Notes: generated by a model from the sequence alone, not told the origin. Shown: positions 32,677-42,972, counted from the first letter of the stretch. The stretch is 64,000 bases of DNA from an uncultured Muribaculaceae bacterium (GCA_910586895.1 CAJUIW010000006.1:81576-145575); one strand, 5' to 3'. Numbers and translations: made by a program.

Positions 32677-35079
32677 ATGAGTAATAATCATGACAAAATG
32701 TTTGGATTCGGACAAATAGACTTATCGGATCGTAAAAACCGGAAGGAACCGGATCTTAATAATTTACCCGTCATTCCTACCCGTGACCTCGTTCTTTTTC
32801 CCGGGGTCACATTCCCCATAGCTCTCGGACGCGAGTCGTCAATAGCCACAGCCACAATGTCGGAGCAGTCCGGCATACCGGTGGCCATTGTGTGCCAGCG
32901 CTCTCCGGAGACGGAGCGCCCCTCCATACCTGACGATATATTTCAGTATGGAGTTCTGGCCGATGTGGTGAAGATATTCGAAATCCCCGATGCGCCCCGC
33001 ACGGCAATAGTACGCGCCCGTACTAAGATAAAGGTACTCGGCCCGGGGGAAAATAATATTGAGGGAGCTCCAATCCCGAGCATAATGGCTGAAATTGTCA
33101 AGGAGCCTACTCCCCGCAAATCTGATGCGGAATTTGCAGCACTTGCGTCAGCAGTCAAGGACAAGGCCATAAACATGCTGAAGAAAGCCTCTGACGTCCC
33201 CTCGGAGCTGACATTCAATATCGACAACTGCCATGCTCCGGTAGAAATCATCAACCTTGTTTCGACATATGCGCCGTTCCATCCCCGAACAAAAATCGAG
33301 CTTCTGTCACTGAAGCATCCCAAGGAACGTGGACTCCGTCTGATGTCTGAAATGTCGCGCAGCGAGGAACTGATAGAACTCACGCAGCAGATCCACGAGC
33401 AGACACGTGCCAATATGAACGAGCAGCAGAAGGCCGCTTTCCTCCAGCAGCAGATGGAGGTGATACGCCGTGAGCTGTACGGCGACGACGATGACGCCAC
33501 ACAGCTCAGAGCCCGCGCTGAGAAAATAGGATTCCCCGAAGAGGTCCGTCAGACATTCGAGCGTGAGGTTGACAAACTGTCGCGCCTTAACCCGCAGAGC
33601 CCCGACTACTCAATACAGTTCTCCTATCTTGACCTACTGCTTTCACTTCCATGGAACAAGATTGATCCTCTCAGCACCAATCTGTTGGAAGCCGAGGATA
33701 TACTCAACGAGGACCATTACGGGCTGGAAAAAGTCAAGGAACGTGTACTCGAACAGCTTGCCGTGATGATGAACACCCCTGACGGACGTTCACCTATAAT
33801 ATGTCTGGTAGGCGCCCCCGGTGTAGGAAAGACATCGCTCGGCAAGTCAATAGCAAAAGCGCTCGGCAGAAAATACCAGAGGGTGTCGCTCGGCGGCCTG
33901 CATGACGAATCGGAGATCAGAGGTCACCGTCGCACATATATAGGTGCAATGCCCGGACGTATCATCGACGCCATGCGACGTGCCGGCAGCTCAAACCCGG
34001 TGCTGCTTCTTGATGAAATCGATAAGATAAGCACGGATATAAAAGGCGACCCTTCGGCTGCCCTGCTCGAAGTGCTCGATCCTGAGCAGAACGCCAAATT
34101 CCATGACAACTATGTGGATGTTGACTATGACCTGTCCAATGTGATGTTCATCGCCACAGCCAACACTCTTTCCACCATACAGCAGCCGCTGCTTGACCGC
34201 ATGGAGATTATCGAACTCTCCGGTTATCTGCCCGAGGAGAAAATTGAGATTGCACGACGCCACCTTATTCCCCGCAAGCTGAAAGAAAACGAGTTTGCGC
34301 AGGATGACCTTGCTCTGTCCGAGGAGGCTATCCGACAGATAATAGAGGGCTACACCTCTGAAAGCGGAGTACGCCAGCTTGAAAAACGCGTAGCCGCAGT
34401 AGTGCGCAAAACCGTTCTGAAGAAGGTGCGTGGAGAAGAGTTTCCCCCACTTGTCACCCCTGAATACCTGAAAGAATATCTCGGTGTAAAGCCATATATA
34501 CGCGACCGCTACGAAGGCAACGACTTCCCGGGCGTGGTGACCGGCCTTGCCTGGACTGCTGTAGGCGGTGAGATACTGTTTGTAGAGTCATCACTGTCAC
34601 GCGGGAAGGGTGAGAAGCTGACACTTACCGGCAATCTTGGCGATGTAATGAAGGAATCAGCCGTAATAGCGCTTCAATATATAAAGACTAATGCCCCGGA
34701 ACTGGGCATTGATCCTGAGATATTCGACAGCCATACACTTCATATACATGTACCGGAGGGGGCCATACCAAAGGATGGACCTTCAGCCGGCATTACAATG
34801 GCCACATCCATAGCATCTGCAGTGACGCGCCGCAAGGTACGCGAACGGCTTGCCATGACCGGAGAAATCACACTGCGCGGCAAGGTGCTTCCTGTAGGAG
34901 GCATAAAGGAGAAGATACTGGCCGCCAAGCGTGCCGGAATCGATACAATAATCATCTCCGAAGCCAACCGCAAGGATATTGAGGAAATTCCTCAGAAATA
35001 TCTTGAAGGACTGGAATTCATATATGTGAATACAGTCATGCAAGTGCTTGAAAACGCGCTACTTGACGAAAAAGCATAA
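32677..35079 (+). CDS. lon: ATP-dependent Lon protease
   Basis: The 800-residue cytoplasmic AAA+ serine protease degrades damaged and regulatory proteins. Order: N-terminal LON substrate domain (about 28-220; LPVIPTRDLVLFPGVTFPIA), coiled-coil helical region, AAA+ module with Walker A GAPGVGKT (379-386) and Walker B VLLLDEIDK, and protease domain with the Ser703/Lys746 dyad (PKDGPSAGITMATS and GGIKEKILAAKRAG). Length is normal. It is a single gene. Confidence 0.97.
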   Translation: MSNNHDKMFGFGQIDLSDRKNRKEPDLNNLPVIPTRDLVLFPGVTFPIALGRESSIATATMSEQSGIPVAIVCQRSPETERPSIPDDIFQYGVLADVVKIFEIPDAPRTAIVRARTKIKVLGPGENNIEGAPIPSIMAEIVKEPTPRKSDAEFAALASAVKDKAINMLKKASDVPSELTFNIDNCHAPVEIINLVSTYAPFHPRTKIELLSLKHPKERGLRLMSEMSRSEELIELTQQIHEQTRANMNEQQKAAFLQQQMEVIRRELYGDDDDATQLRARAEKIGFPEEVRQTFEREVDKLSRLNPQSPDYSIQFSYLDLLLSLPWNKIDPLSTNLLEAEDILNEDHYGLEKVKERVLEQLAVMMNTPDGRSPIICLVGAPGVGKTSLGKSIAKALGRKYQRVSLGGLHDESEIRGHRRTYIGAMPGRIIDAMRRAGSSNPVLLLDEIDKISTDIKGDPSAALLEVLDPEQNAKFHDNYVDVDYDLSNVMFIATANTLSTIQQPLLDRMEIIELSGYLPEEKIEIARRHLIPRKLKENEFAQDDLALSEEAIRQIIEGYTSESGVRQLEKRVAAVVRKTVLKKVRGEEFPPLVTPEYLKEYLGVKPYIRDRYEGNDFPGVVTGLAWTAVGGEILFVESSLSRGKGEKLTLTGNLGDVMKESAVIALQYIKTNAPELGIDPEIFDSHTLHIHVPEGAIPKDGPSAGITMATSIASAVTRRKVRERLAMTGEITLRGKVLPVGGIKEKILAAKRAGIDTIIISEANRKDIEEIPQKYLEGLEFIYVNTVMQVLENALLDEKA

Positions 35080-35161
35080 AATAATTACGGAATTATTTCC
35101 ATAATCGAATTAAATAACGTTAATTTGCAAGCATATACAAAACCTGATAATAAACAGAATC

Positions 35162-37048
35162 ATGGAATCTCGTAAGCTTAAAATCAGAGATCTTACTATG
35201 CGTGACGGACAGCAGTCACTGTTTGCCACCCGCATGAGTCAGAGTACAATTGACCGTCTTCTCCCCTATTATGAGAACGCCGGCTTTTATATAATGGAAG
35301 TATGGGGCGGTGCCGTCCCTGATTCAGTGATGCGTTATCTGGACGAATCGCCCTGGAACCGCCTGCGCAAGGCAAGCGAAGCCATGAAGGGCCGTTCACT
35401 CCTCTCAGCGCTTTCACGTGGCCGCAACCTGTTCGGCTATGTTCCTTATCCCGACTCTGTGCTCGAAGGCTTCTATAAGGAGGCTATCCAGAACGGACTT
35501 AACGTGATGCGTATATTTGACGCGCTCAATGATATTGACAACGTCAAGGAATCTATCCGTCTTATCAATGAACTTGGCGGAATAGCTGACGGTGCTGTGT
35601 GCTACACCGTTGATCCCAAGAGTGAAGCACCGGCAGAACCCAAAGGATTCGGCGCGAAGCTGAAGTCATTGTTCGGTTCACGCCCTGCAGAACCTGAAAA
35701 GATATTCACTGACGAATATTTCGTTGAAAAGGCCAAAGCAATGGAAGCCCTTGGTGCCAAGATCATCACACTGAAAGATATGGCCGGCCTGGTAAATCCG
35801 CTACGCGCAGCCTCTATCATCTCGAAGCTGAAAGCCTCTGTTAAAGTACCCGTTGACTTCCATACCCACTGTACCCCCGGCTATGGTCTTGCATCGTCAG
35901 TAATGGCAATGCTGCATGGTGTTGACATTCTTGATACCAATATCTGGTGGTTCGGCGGAGGTTCTGCGGCACCTGCCATAGAGCTTATCTACATATTTGC
36001 CAACCGTATGGGCATAGAGGTTGACGTCAACATGGAAGCCGTAGGCCAGATCCGCAACGAGCTCCTCGGCGCACGCAAGGAACTTGCCGAATTTGACCTT
36101 GTAGGTGAAATGCCCATTCCGTTTGACCCGATCAATGATACCCTCCCTGCTGAAGTATCAGCACACTTTGACCAGGCCATAGCATGTGCCCGTGCAAATG
36201 ACGAAGAGGGTCTGCTCGAACACTGTCACGCCATTGAACAGTACTTCCGCTTCCCGAAGCCCAATGAACTCGTGAAAAACGCCGAGGTTCCCGGAGGTAT
36301 GTACTCCAATATGGTGGCTCAGCTCAAGGCTCTTCAGGCATCGGATCTGCTTGACGACGCAATGAAACTGATTCCCAAGGTTCGCCGCGATGCCGGTTTG
36401 GTACCCCTTGTAACACCCACAAGCCAGATTGTAGGCAGTCAGGCCGTGAGCCTTGCACTTGACCGCAAGAAAGGCAACCCGGATTACACCACACGCTCCA
36501 ATCAGTTCATATCCCTGATCAAAGGTGAGTACGGACATACCCCCGTGGCTATCGACCCCGAATTCCGCCAGCAGATCACAGGCAGCCCTGAAGAGAAACC
36601 GTATGACGTGACAAAATATACCAAGCCTGAAAACCCCGTGGTACCGGAACTTGGCAATGTCAAGCTCGCGTCAAACAACGAAGAGTATCTTCTTCTTGAA
36701 CTTCTGCCTAACGTGGCCAACGGATTCCTCCGTCGCCGCCGTACAGAGGAGTATCAGGCATCTGAAGCCGCGCGCCAGGCTGCCGCAGCTCCGGTAGTGG
36801 AAGAAAAGCCCGTAGATAATGAACCTATCACCGGCGAACTCGTATCAGCACCTATGGGTGGCCGCGTGATTGAGGTCAATGTAGCACCCGGACAGGCAGT
36901 CAAAGCCGGACAGGTACTTCTCGTCTACGAAGCAATGAAGATGGAGAATGACGTGACATGTGAAAAGGATGCCACCGTTAAGCGTGTATTTGTCAAAGAG
37001 GGCGATGTTGTGGGAACTGATGCTCCCCTGATTGAATTCGCTGATTAA
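35162..37048 (+). CDS. oadA: Biotin-dependent carboxyltransferase: oxaloacetate decarboxylase alpha / pyruvate carboxylase subunit B
   Basis: The 628-residue protein has a carboxyltransferase TIM barrel (IRDLTMRDGQQSLFATRM; metal site in DFHTHCTPGYG; IITLKDMAGL), a conserved C-terminal carboxylase domain, an Ala/Pro/Glu linker, and a biotinyl domain with the biotin lysine in VYEAMKMEND. A charged insert of about 35 residues (EPKGFGAKLKSLFGSRP) interrupts the barrel around residues 155-190. It may work as subunit of a Na+-pumping decarboxylase or in a pyruvate carboxylase; the beta/gamma or biotin carboxylase partners are not in this window. It probably feeds the same succinate/propionate route as mutAB. 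Confidence 0.88.
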   Translation: MESRKLKIRDLTMRDGQQSLFATRMSQSTIDRLLPYYENAGFYIMEVWGGAVPDSVMRYLDESPWNRLRKASEAMKGRSLLSALSRGRNLFGYVPYPDSVLEGFYKEAIQNGLNVMRIFDALNDIDNVKESIRLINELGGIADGAVCYTVDPKSEAPAEPKGFGAKLKSLFGSRPAEPEKIFTDEYFVEKAKAMEALGAKIITLKDMAGLVNPLRAASIISKLKASVKVPVDFHTHCTPGYGLASSVMAMLHGVDILDTNIWWFGGGSAAPAIELIYIFANRMGIEVDVNMEAVGQIRNELLGARKELAEFDLVGEMPIPFDPINDTLPAEVSAHFDQAIACARANDEEGLLEHCHAIEQYFRFPKPNELVKNAEVPGGMYSNMVAQLKALQASDLLDDAMKLIPKVRRDAGLVPLVTPTSQIVGSQAVSLALDRKKGNPDYTTRSNQFISLIKGEYGHTPVAIDPEFRQQITGSPEEKPYDVTKYTKPENPVVPELGNVKLASNNEEYLLLELLPNVANGFLRRRRTEEYQASEAARQAAAAPVVEEKPVDNEPITGELVSAPMGGRVIEVNVAPGQAVKAGQVLLVYEAMKMENDVTCEKDATVKRVFVKEGDVVGTDAPLIEFAD

Positions 37049-37063
37049 AAAACGGCTGAAATC

Positions 37064-37095
37064 TTTGCATAATCCCCGGATTATGCCTATATTTG
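37064..37095 (+). promoter_or_regulatory. rpmE2 promoter with a 20-bp palindrome in the spacer
   Basis: TTTG at 37064-37067 and TATATTTG at 37088-37095 form a -33/-7 pair with a 20-bp spacer. The spacer is almost filled by a palindrome at 37067-37086 with perfect 9-bp arms (GCATAATCC / GGATTATGC). It may be an operator; it could also be a terminator hairpin of the gene upstream, which ends at 37048. Confidence 0.55.
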
Positions 37096-37167
37096 CAGGC
37101 CATTACATAAAAACGCCTTACCAGCGATGTTTTATAACTCTTTGGAAATCATAAATAATAAATAAAA

Positions 37168-37422
37168 ATGAAGAAAGATATCCATCCGTCTACTTATCGT
37201 GAAGTAGCATTCAAAGATATGTCGAACGACGAGGTTTTCATCACCCGTTCAACAGTGGCATCAAAAGAAACCATCGAACTGGATGGCGTTACCTATCCGC
37301 TCGTAAAGCTTGAAATCACAAGCTCTTCACACCCCTTCTTCACCGGCAAGCAGAAGCTCGTCGATACAGCAGGTCGTGTGGACAAGTTCATGAGCCGTTA
37401 TGGCAACCGCAAGAAAAAGTAA
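37168..37422 (+). CDS. rpmE2: 50S ribosomal protein L31, type B
   Basis: The 84-residue protein begins MKKDIHPSTYREVAFKDMSN and has SSSHPFFTGKQKLVDTAGRV and DKFMSRYG, the L31 pattern. It lacks the CxxC zinc ligands, so it is the zinc-free (type B) form. In other phyla such forms are often repressed by Zur in zinc-rich medium. A palindrome lies in its promoter and a terminator follows. Confidence 0.96.
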   Translation: MKKDIHPSTYREVAFKDMSNDEVFITRSTVASKETIELDGVTYPLVKLEITSSSHPFFTGKQKLVDTAGRVDKFMSRYGNRKKK

Positions 37423-37457
37423 GCGCGAAAGTAAGTAAAGCTAACCGCTACATAATA

Positions 37458-37493
37458 GGCATCCCGGACCTCGCTGACGAAGTCCGGGATGCC
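37458..37493 (+). terminator. Terminator after rpmE2
   Basis: A perfect 12-bp GC-rich stem (GGCATCCCGGAC) with a 12-nt loop lies 35 bp after the rpmE2 stop. The trailing U-tract is poor. Confidence 0.75.
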
Positions 37494-37519
37494 GCTTAAT
37501 TAGCGGGTCTTTAATATCC

Positions 37520-38380
37520 ATGGAGCCTGAAGTATCAATAGAACATGTATCAAAAGCCACCTGCCGTTTCACTACCGGGGGTGAGATATTCTCGTCAGTA
37601 AAATGCGGGATATTTATCTGCATGGCCGGATGCGTGACCCTTGGCAATGGCGATACGACTTATACGCTGACGCCGGGTTCGCTATTCATCTACACCGTGG
37701 CGAATTTTGTCACGATTGTGGATATCAGCGAAGATTCCGAAGGCATAATCATAGACACCGACATTGAGTACCTGCTTGGTATAGTAGGATCGATAATGGA
37801 CGTGCCCTCAATTCTGCATATAAGGCACAATCCCTTGATAAAGCTGGAAGAAAACAGCTTTCACCATATCATAAACCAGGCCAACGAACTGCAGGGGCTT
37901 ATCCACTCAATAGCCCGAAACGGAGACAATGATATCACCGTCCGTATTGACAGGCAGATAATGCACGCCGGCTCAACGCGCCTCACTCTAACTATCCTGA
38001 AAGAATACTTCGCATGCCATCCGCCGTGTCATTCTACAGTCAACCGCAGCCACAGGATATATCAGGAATTCATGGTGCTTCTGTTCAAAGAATACAGCCG
38101 GCACCGCGATATAAAGTTCTACGCCGGCATGCAGAACCTTAGTCCGCGCCATTTCTCCACGGTCATAAAACAGGCTTCCGGCATAAGTCCCTCAGCCATT
38201 ATTGACCAAGTTATTATATCGGAAGCCCGTAAAATGTTATCCTCAGGAAAAATGACGGTCAAGGAAGTGGCTGTAGCACTCAATTTCCCCTCGCAGTCAT
38301 TTTTCGGCAAATACTTCAAGAAGCATACCGGAATCTCTCCATCAGAGTTCCGTTCAAGCCTCTATCCCGTCACGCTGTAG
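37520..38380 (+). CDS. AraC-family transcriptional regulator
   Basis: The 286-residue protein has an N-terminal cupin-like sensing region (GIFICMAGCVTLGNGDTTYT) and a C-terminal pair of helix-turn-helix motifs (about 190-280): LSPRHFSTVIKQASGISPSA and VKEVAVALNFPSQSFFGKYF with the AraC signature KKHTGISPSEFR. The target genes and ligand are unknown. It overlaps the convergent M3 peptidase gene by 27 bp at the 3' ends. Confidence 0.92.
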   Translation: MEPEVSIEHVSKATCRFTTGGEIFSSVKCGIFICMAGCVTLGNGDTTYTLTPGSLFIYTVANFVTIVDISEDSEGIIIDTDIEYLLGIVGSIMDVPSILHIRHNPLIKLEENSFHHIINQANELQGLIHSIARNGDNDITVRIDRQIMHAGSTRLTLTILKEYFACHPPCHSTVNRSHRIYQEFMVLLFKEYSRHRDIKFYAGMQNLSPRHFSTVIKQASGISPSAIIDQVIISEARKMLSSGKMTVKEVAVALNFPSQSFFGKYFKKHTGISPSEFRSSLYPVTL

Positions 38381-40393
38381 CATTGCGGTGATATCGGCAT
38401 CACGGCCACGGAACCGGCGGTAAAGCTCCGCAGGGTTCTCCGAGCCGCCCTTCATCAGTATATTGCGTCGGAACGAACCGGCACATTCACGATTGAATAT
38501 TCCCTCCTCCACAAACTTTCCGAAAGCATCCGCATCAAGCACCTCCGCCCACTTATAGCTATAATAGCCTGCGGCATATCCGCCGCTGAATATGTGGCCG
38601 AACTGAGGTGAAATCATCGAGCCATCCACCGGCTCAAACATAGCCACACTCGCCGTAGCATCTCGCTCGAACTTCTCCACGTCATCAACAGCATCACCCG
38701 GACGTAGAGAATGCCATGCCATATCAAGATAGCCAAACGACAGCTGACGCAGGCATGCATAGGCCGCGCCAAAACGCATTGAAGCCACTATCTTCTCTAT
38801 CTCACTGTCGGGCAGCGGCTCGCCTGTCTTGTAATGCCGTGCGAAGCTATCAAGGAATTCCCTGCGGGTCAGGAAATTTTCATTAAACTGCGACGGGAGC
38901 TCCACAAAGTCACGATATACGTTTGTACCTGACAGTGTAGCATATTTCGTAGATGAAAGCAAGCCGTGAAGAGCATGCCCGAATTCATGCAGGAATGTCT
39001 GCACTTCATACGGAGTCAACAGCGACGGACGGTTTTCAGTAGGCTTGGTGAAATTCATCACAATTGACACGTGCGGACGGCTGTCGCTTCCATCCGCCTC
39101 AGCCCACTGCTCCTTGAACTCCGTCATCCACGCTCCGGGACGCTTTGTATCTCTCGGGAAGAAATCAGTGTATATGACACCTAAATAGGTGCCATCAGCA
39201 TCATTGACTTCAAATGCCTTCACATCATCATGATAAACCTGTATATCGGTACGACGCTTGAATGTGAGTCCATACAGACGGCTGGCCAGTCCGAACACAC
39301 CATCTATCGTACGGTTTAGCTCAAAATATGGCCGAAGCGCCTCCTCATCGTAGCTATAGCGGCTCTCCTTAAGCTTGTTGGCATAGTAGCTGTAATCCCA
39401 CGGCATCAACTTGGCAGGAGCATCGGGCAAAGAGGCCACAAACGAAGCTAACTCCTCAAACTCACGGACCTGTGCCGGCTTATATGCCTTGCGCAGACGG
39501 TCAAGAAGACTATACACATTTTCAGGCGTGGACGCCATAGTACGCTGAAGCACATAATGGGCATACGTAGGGAATCCCAGCAACCGGGCAAGCTCGGCAC
39601 GTTTTGCCACAATGTCACGGACTATGTCAAGATTAGAGAACTGCCCCTGACGGTTGCGTCCGGTGTACAGGCGATAGAACCGCTCACGCAAGTCCCTGCG
39701 CGAGCTGAACTTCATGAACGATACGTAGGTAGGCTGAGCCAGCGTAAACAGATACTCTCCGTCACGGTTTTTGGCGCGGGCTGCCTCAGCAGCCTCGTCA
39801 ACGGTATTTTCAGGCAACCCATCGATATCATCAGCTGTCAGCCATATCTCGTAAGTGTTCAATTCACGTACCACATTCTGACCGAACTTATTTGTAAGGT
39901 CGCTTAATTCCGCGGTCAGCTTCCTGTAAGTTTCGCGGTCGTCCCCTTCCAGAAGCGCACCATGACGTGCAAATGAATCGAAGGTACGCTGCAGAAGCAT
40001 GCTGTCCTCCGCATCCATCTCCATGCTGTCACGGCGGTCATATACAGCCTTCACCCTATGCCATAGAGCTTCGTTGAGAGTCATCCATGAAGAGTACTCG
40101 CTCAGCAACGGCATCACCTTATCGGATATTCCCATAAGCTCCTCATCGGACAAAGCCGACAGAAGCGGGAAGAACAAGTTCAACGCACGGTCCAGATCGC
40201 GTCCGGAGCGAGCCAAGGCCACGATAGTATTATTGAAATCAGCCTCTTCAGGATTCGAGCAAATTTCGTCAATCTCCTTGCGGGCCAACTCAATGCCACG
40301 CTCTATGGCGGGCATGATATGTTCATGCTTTATCTCCGCGAATGGAATAGTGGAAAGCGGAGTAGCATAGTCATTATATAATGGATTAGTCAT
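38354..40393 (-). CDS. M3 family metallopeptidase (oligopeptidase A / Dcp type)
   Basis: The 679-residue zinc peptidase has the M3 motif HEFGH in QTFLHEFGHALHGLLSSTKY and the third ligand Glu in the following helix region (YRDFVELPSQFNENF). It has no signal peptide, so it is cytoplasmic and degrades oligopeptides. It resembles peptidyl-dipeptidase Dcp and oligopeptidase A; Bacteroidetes members are usually called Dcp. Its start overlaps the TPR gene stop by 8 bp, suggesting a two-gene operon. Confidence 0.92.
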   Translation of the reverse strand: MTNPLYNDYATPLSTIPFAEIKHEHIMPAIERGIELARKEIDEICSNPEEADFNNTIVALARSGRDLDRALNLFFPLLSALSDEELMGISDKVMPLLSEYSSWMTLNEALWHRVKAVYDRRDSMEMDAEDSMLLQRTFDSFARHGALLEGDDRETYRKLTAELSDLTNKFGQNVVRELNTYEIWLTADDIDGLPENTVDEAAEAARAKNRDGEYLFTLAQPTYVSFMKFSSRRDLRERFYRLYTGRNRQGQFSNLDIVRDIVAKRAELARLLGFPTYAHYVLQRTMASTPENVYSLLDRLRKAYKPAQVREFEELASFVASLPDAPAKLMPWDYSYYANKLKESRYSYDEEALRPYFELNRTIDGVFGLASRLYGLTFKRRTDIQVYHDDVKAFEVNDADGTYLGVIYTDFFPRDTKRPGAWMTEFKEQWAEADGSDSRPHVSIVMNFTKPTENRPSLLTPYEVQTFLHEFGHALHGLLSSTKYATLSGTNVYRDFVELPSQFNENFLTRREFLDSFARHYKTGEPLPDSEIEKIVASMRFGAAYACLRQLSFGYLDMAWHSLRPGDAVDDVEKFERDATASVAMFEPVDGSMISPQFGHIFSGGYAAGYYSYKWAEVLDADAFGKFVEEGIFNRECAGSFRRNILMKGGSENPAELYRRFRGRDADITAMLQRDGIEA

Positions 40394-42575
40394 ATAGAGT
40401 CTTGTTTACAGTGTCAAGCACAATTGCTGTCATAAGCGGGTCAATTCCTGCAGCGGCAAGATATGAAGCATCGTCATGCATGTGGCGCGCAAATCGGTCC
40501 ATGTCACGATTCATCTTGTCAAGCGCCTTGGAATAATGGTCCACAGCATCGCGGAACCGGTTCATGCCCATGAAAAGATGGCCCATATTCAGCCAATCGG
40601 ATGCCGAGCGGTCAGCCTCATCAATACGTCCGTAGTACGAAAGCGACTTATCGTAATCAGCTGAAAGGAAGCAGCACCATGCTATAGGACGCGAAGTCCG
40701 GTCAGCCGCTCCTTTGATATATTCCACCTTATAATAATGGCGGAGCGCCTCGGAGTAGTTGCCCAATTCCATTTCACAGTGACCGATATTCATGGTCACA
40801 TTCAAGTCGTCAGGCTGACGTTCGGCCACCTGCTTGAAGTAGCGCAGAGCCTCATCAGAGTGTCCGGTCATTTTAGAACATACGGCAATCCGCTTCAGCA
40901 ACCATGTGCTTGATGGATTGATCAGCTCACCCTTACGGTACATGTCAAGCGCTCCGGCAATATCGCCAAGCTTCTGAAGGCAGTACCCGGCCTTCTGATA
41001 CAGACTGTCGTCGAGCGGCGAGTCCTCTATCATACGCCTGTAGACGTTGAGCGCCTCGCTGAAATAACCATGACGGAAATAAAATTCTGACACAGCTGCA
41101 AGCATATCAGCATCTGAAAGCGCTTTGGAAAGCAACTTTATCTCCACAAGATTGATCGGCGCGGCAAAAGGATTATAGAACTCCCCTTTTCGCCGGAATA
41201 GGTTGTAGAACCGATACAAATCCTTGACATATAGGTCAATTTCCCGGTCACGGGCTTCATTGCCGGTATGTCCTGACGACATATTCTCAAATTCACGCGC
41301 ATGTCCGGCCAACTGACCGAGCAACATGTTGCGCTGAGCATCGGGTACGCGTTCAAGCGACAGAGCCATGGAATACTTATCGCCGTCACAAAGCATCGGC
41401 GACACATTGACAAGCGACAGATAGTCAATTGCTCCCTTACCGGTTATGCTGTCAAGAACCGTGGCATCGGTATGATAGGGCAAAAACCAATTGGCTATAT
41501 CATTAAAGAACGGAAACGACTTCAGGTGGGAGAATGTGCTCATCAGCACATCAGCACCCTCCGTCTGCATTTCGGTCAGTTTTTTGAGTTCATCCTCAAT
41601 GCCCGATTTTTTCATCAGCTCCTCCCATTCGGGATTAGCCTCAATACCGGCAAGATCCTCGGGATTCTCAATATCGGCAAGTTTGCCGATGTCATTGCGG
41701 AGCTTCATCATGCGCGGTATCACTTCATCGTTCATGGTGCGGGTGACACGCTCAGTGTCGCGTGCACGGATAAACTGCATGAACACCGTACGCACATCGC
41801 GCTCCCAATCACGGCTGTCGGCCACAGCCTCCAGACGTGCCTGCAACTTTGACGGGATAGCAGTGTCGCGCCATTTCCACAGAGCAAGCAGCAAACCGCA
41901 TATGGCTCTTACATCTATCCCATCGGCACAGTTTTCATAAACATCTGCCAACAGAGCAATCCGGCGCGCATCAAAATATTCCAGCGCACCAAGCGAAAGT
42001 GCTGATACGAACTGCTTACGTGCATATACAGGCATCGAACCATCTCGCATAAATGCGTCCAGAGCGTCACAGTCATGCCTCGATAATGGAGAAGAGACCC
42101 AGATACGCGAAAAAATCCGCATGGCCAGCGCCTCCAGACGGCTACGCATTGCAGCCGAGGTAGTACCGCCGGTGAATACACTCATGCTATGCTCGTTATA
42201 CAGCGCTGAGTATTGCGTCAGCATGTCAGGAAGCGAGTCCGATGTCTGCGACCGTTCATAGCGAAGCGTGTTAAAATACAATGTGGACGACAGTTCAGCC
42301 TCCTTTTCACGCATCACATTGTCGCAAATACGCCGTATATCGGCGTCTATCTTGTCAAGCATATCAGCCCTTGACGGATCAGGCACACCGTCAAGGGCAT
42401 AATCGGCAAGCATACGGTAGGTGGAGCCTACATGCTCCACCTCCATTCTTATTTCCCAACTTGCGCCCGAAGCCTCGGCCATCGACTTAAGTTCAATCAG
42501 AGCTACTGAATAACGACGTTCAGCCAGAGCAGTCTCTATACGGGCCTGTATGGATTTCAATTGTTTGGGGGTCAT
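40386..42575 (-). CDS. Large TPR-repeat protein
   Basis: The 729-residue cytoplasmic protein has an all-alpha N-terminal half without a recognised domain, and a C-terminal half (about residues 505-690) with tandem TPRs: AVSEFYFRHGYFSEALNVYR, DSLYQKAGYCLQKLGDIAGA, LDMYRKGELINPSSTWLL, NIGHCEMELGNYSEALRHYY and MGHLFMGMNRFRDAVDHYSK. It overlaps the M3 peptidase gene by 8 bp downstream, so they are probably co-expressed. The function is unknown. Confidence 0.82.
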   Translation of the reverse strand: MTPKQLKSIQARIETALAERRYSVALIELKSMAEASGASWEIRMEVEHVGSTYRMLADYALDGVPDPSRADMLDKIDADIRRICDNVMREKEAELSSTLYFNTLRYERSQTSDSLPDMLTQYSALYNEHSMSVFTGGTTSAAMRSRLEALAMRIFSRIWVSSPLSRHDCDALDAFMRDGSMPVYARKQFVSALSLGALEYFDARRIALLADVYENCADGIDVRAICGLLLALWKWRDTAIPSKLQARLEAVADSRDWERDVRTVFMQFIRARDTERVTRTMNDEVIPRMMKLRNDIGKLADIENPEDLAGIEANPEWEELMKKSGIEDELKKLTEMQTEGADVLMSTFSHLKSFPFFNDIANWFLPYHTDATVLDSITGKGAIDYLSLVNVSPMLCDGDKYSMALSLERVPDAQRNMLLGQLAGHAREFENMSSGHTGNEARDREIDLYVKDLYRFYNLFRRKGEFYNPFAAPINLVEIKLLSKALSDADMLAAVSEFYFRHGYFSEALNVYRRMIEDSPLDDSLYQKAGYCLQKLGDIAGALDMYRKGELINPSSTWLLKRIAVCSKMTGHSDEALRYFKQVAERQPDDLNVTMNIGHCEMELGNYSEALRHYYKVEYIKGAADRTSRPIAWCCFLSADYDKSLSYYGRIDEADRSASDWLNMGHLFMGMNRFRDAVDHYSKALDKMNRDMDRFARHMHDDASYLAAAGIDPLMTAIVLDTVNKTLYD

Positions 42576-42678
42576 ATATATTGTCAGCTTTTGCGTAATA
42601 GTAACAGGGTGTCAGACACCCCTATAAGTTATAACAAATATCATGCCACAAACGCCGACATCCCGTGTGGGAAACGAA

Positions 42679-42972
42679 TCATTTTTCGCTGTCCACACAT
42701 GCACGGGCCTTTATCACAGGCTTGACAAGCGCCACAGCGGCCACATGCGCAGGGTGTGCCGAATAAGCGGCTACATCGGCCATGCTATCGGCACATGCCA
42801 CCAATACAAGGTCGTAATCCTCTGCCGGATTAATGTTTACCCCTACCTCGATACTGCGTAGCTGAGGTATGACGGCCGGAAGTTCAAGCAACGCTTTGCG
42901 AAACTTATCAGCGGCAGCGGCACGCTCCTGGGCTGTGCCGTCAAATCGGAACATAACGGTATGCTGAATCAT
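42679..42972 (-). CDS. Dabb (stress-responsive alpha/beta barrel) protein
   Basis: The 97-residue protein starts MIQHTVMFRFDGTAQERAAA, the usual Dabb start, and has RSIEVGVNINPAEDYDLVLV and HPAHVAAVALVKPVI. Dabb proteins form dimeric barrels, some of them plant-like stress proteins or small enzymes; the substrate is unknown. An alternative ATG at 43002 directly follows the ABC-F stop (TAAATG), so the genes are co-transcribed; I prefer 42972 because it matches the family start. Confidence 0.85.
   Translation of the reverse strand: MIQHTVMFRFDGTAQERAAAADKFRKALLELPAVIPQLRSIEVGVNINPAEDYDLVLVACADSMADVAAYSAHPAHVAAVALVKPVIKARACVDSEK

Noticed and set aside
42607..42621. Short dyad GGGTGTC / GACACCC after the Dabb gene
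   Set aside because: With a 1-nt spacer and no U-tract it is too weak to call a terminator.
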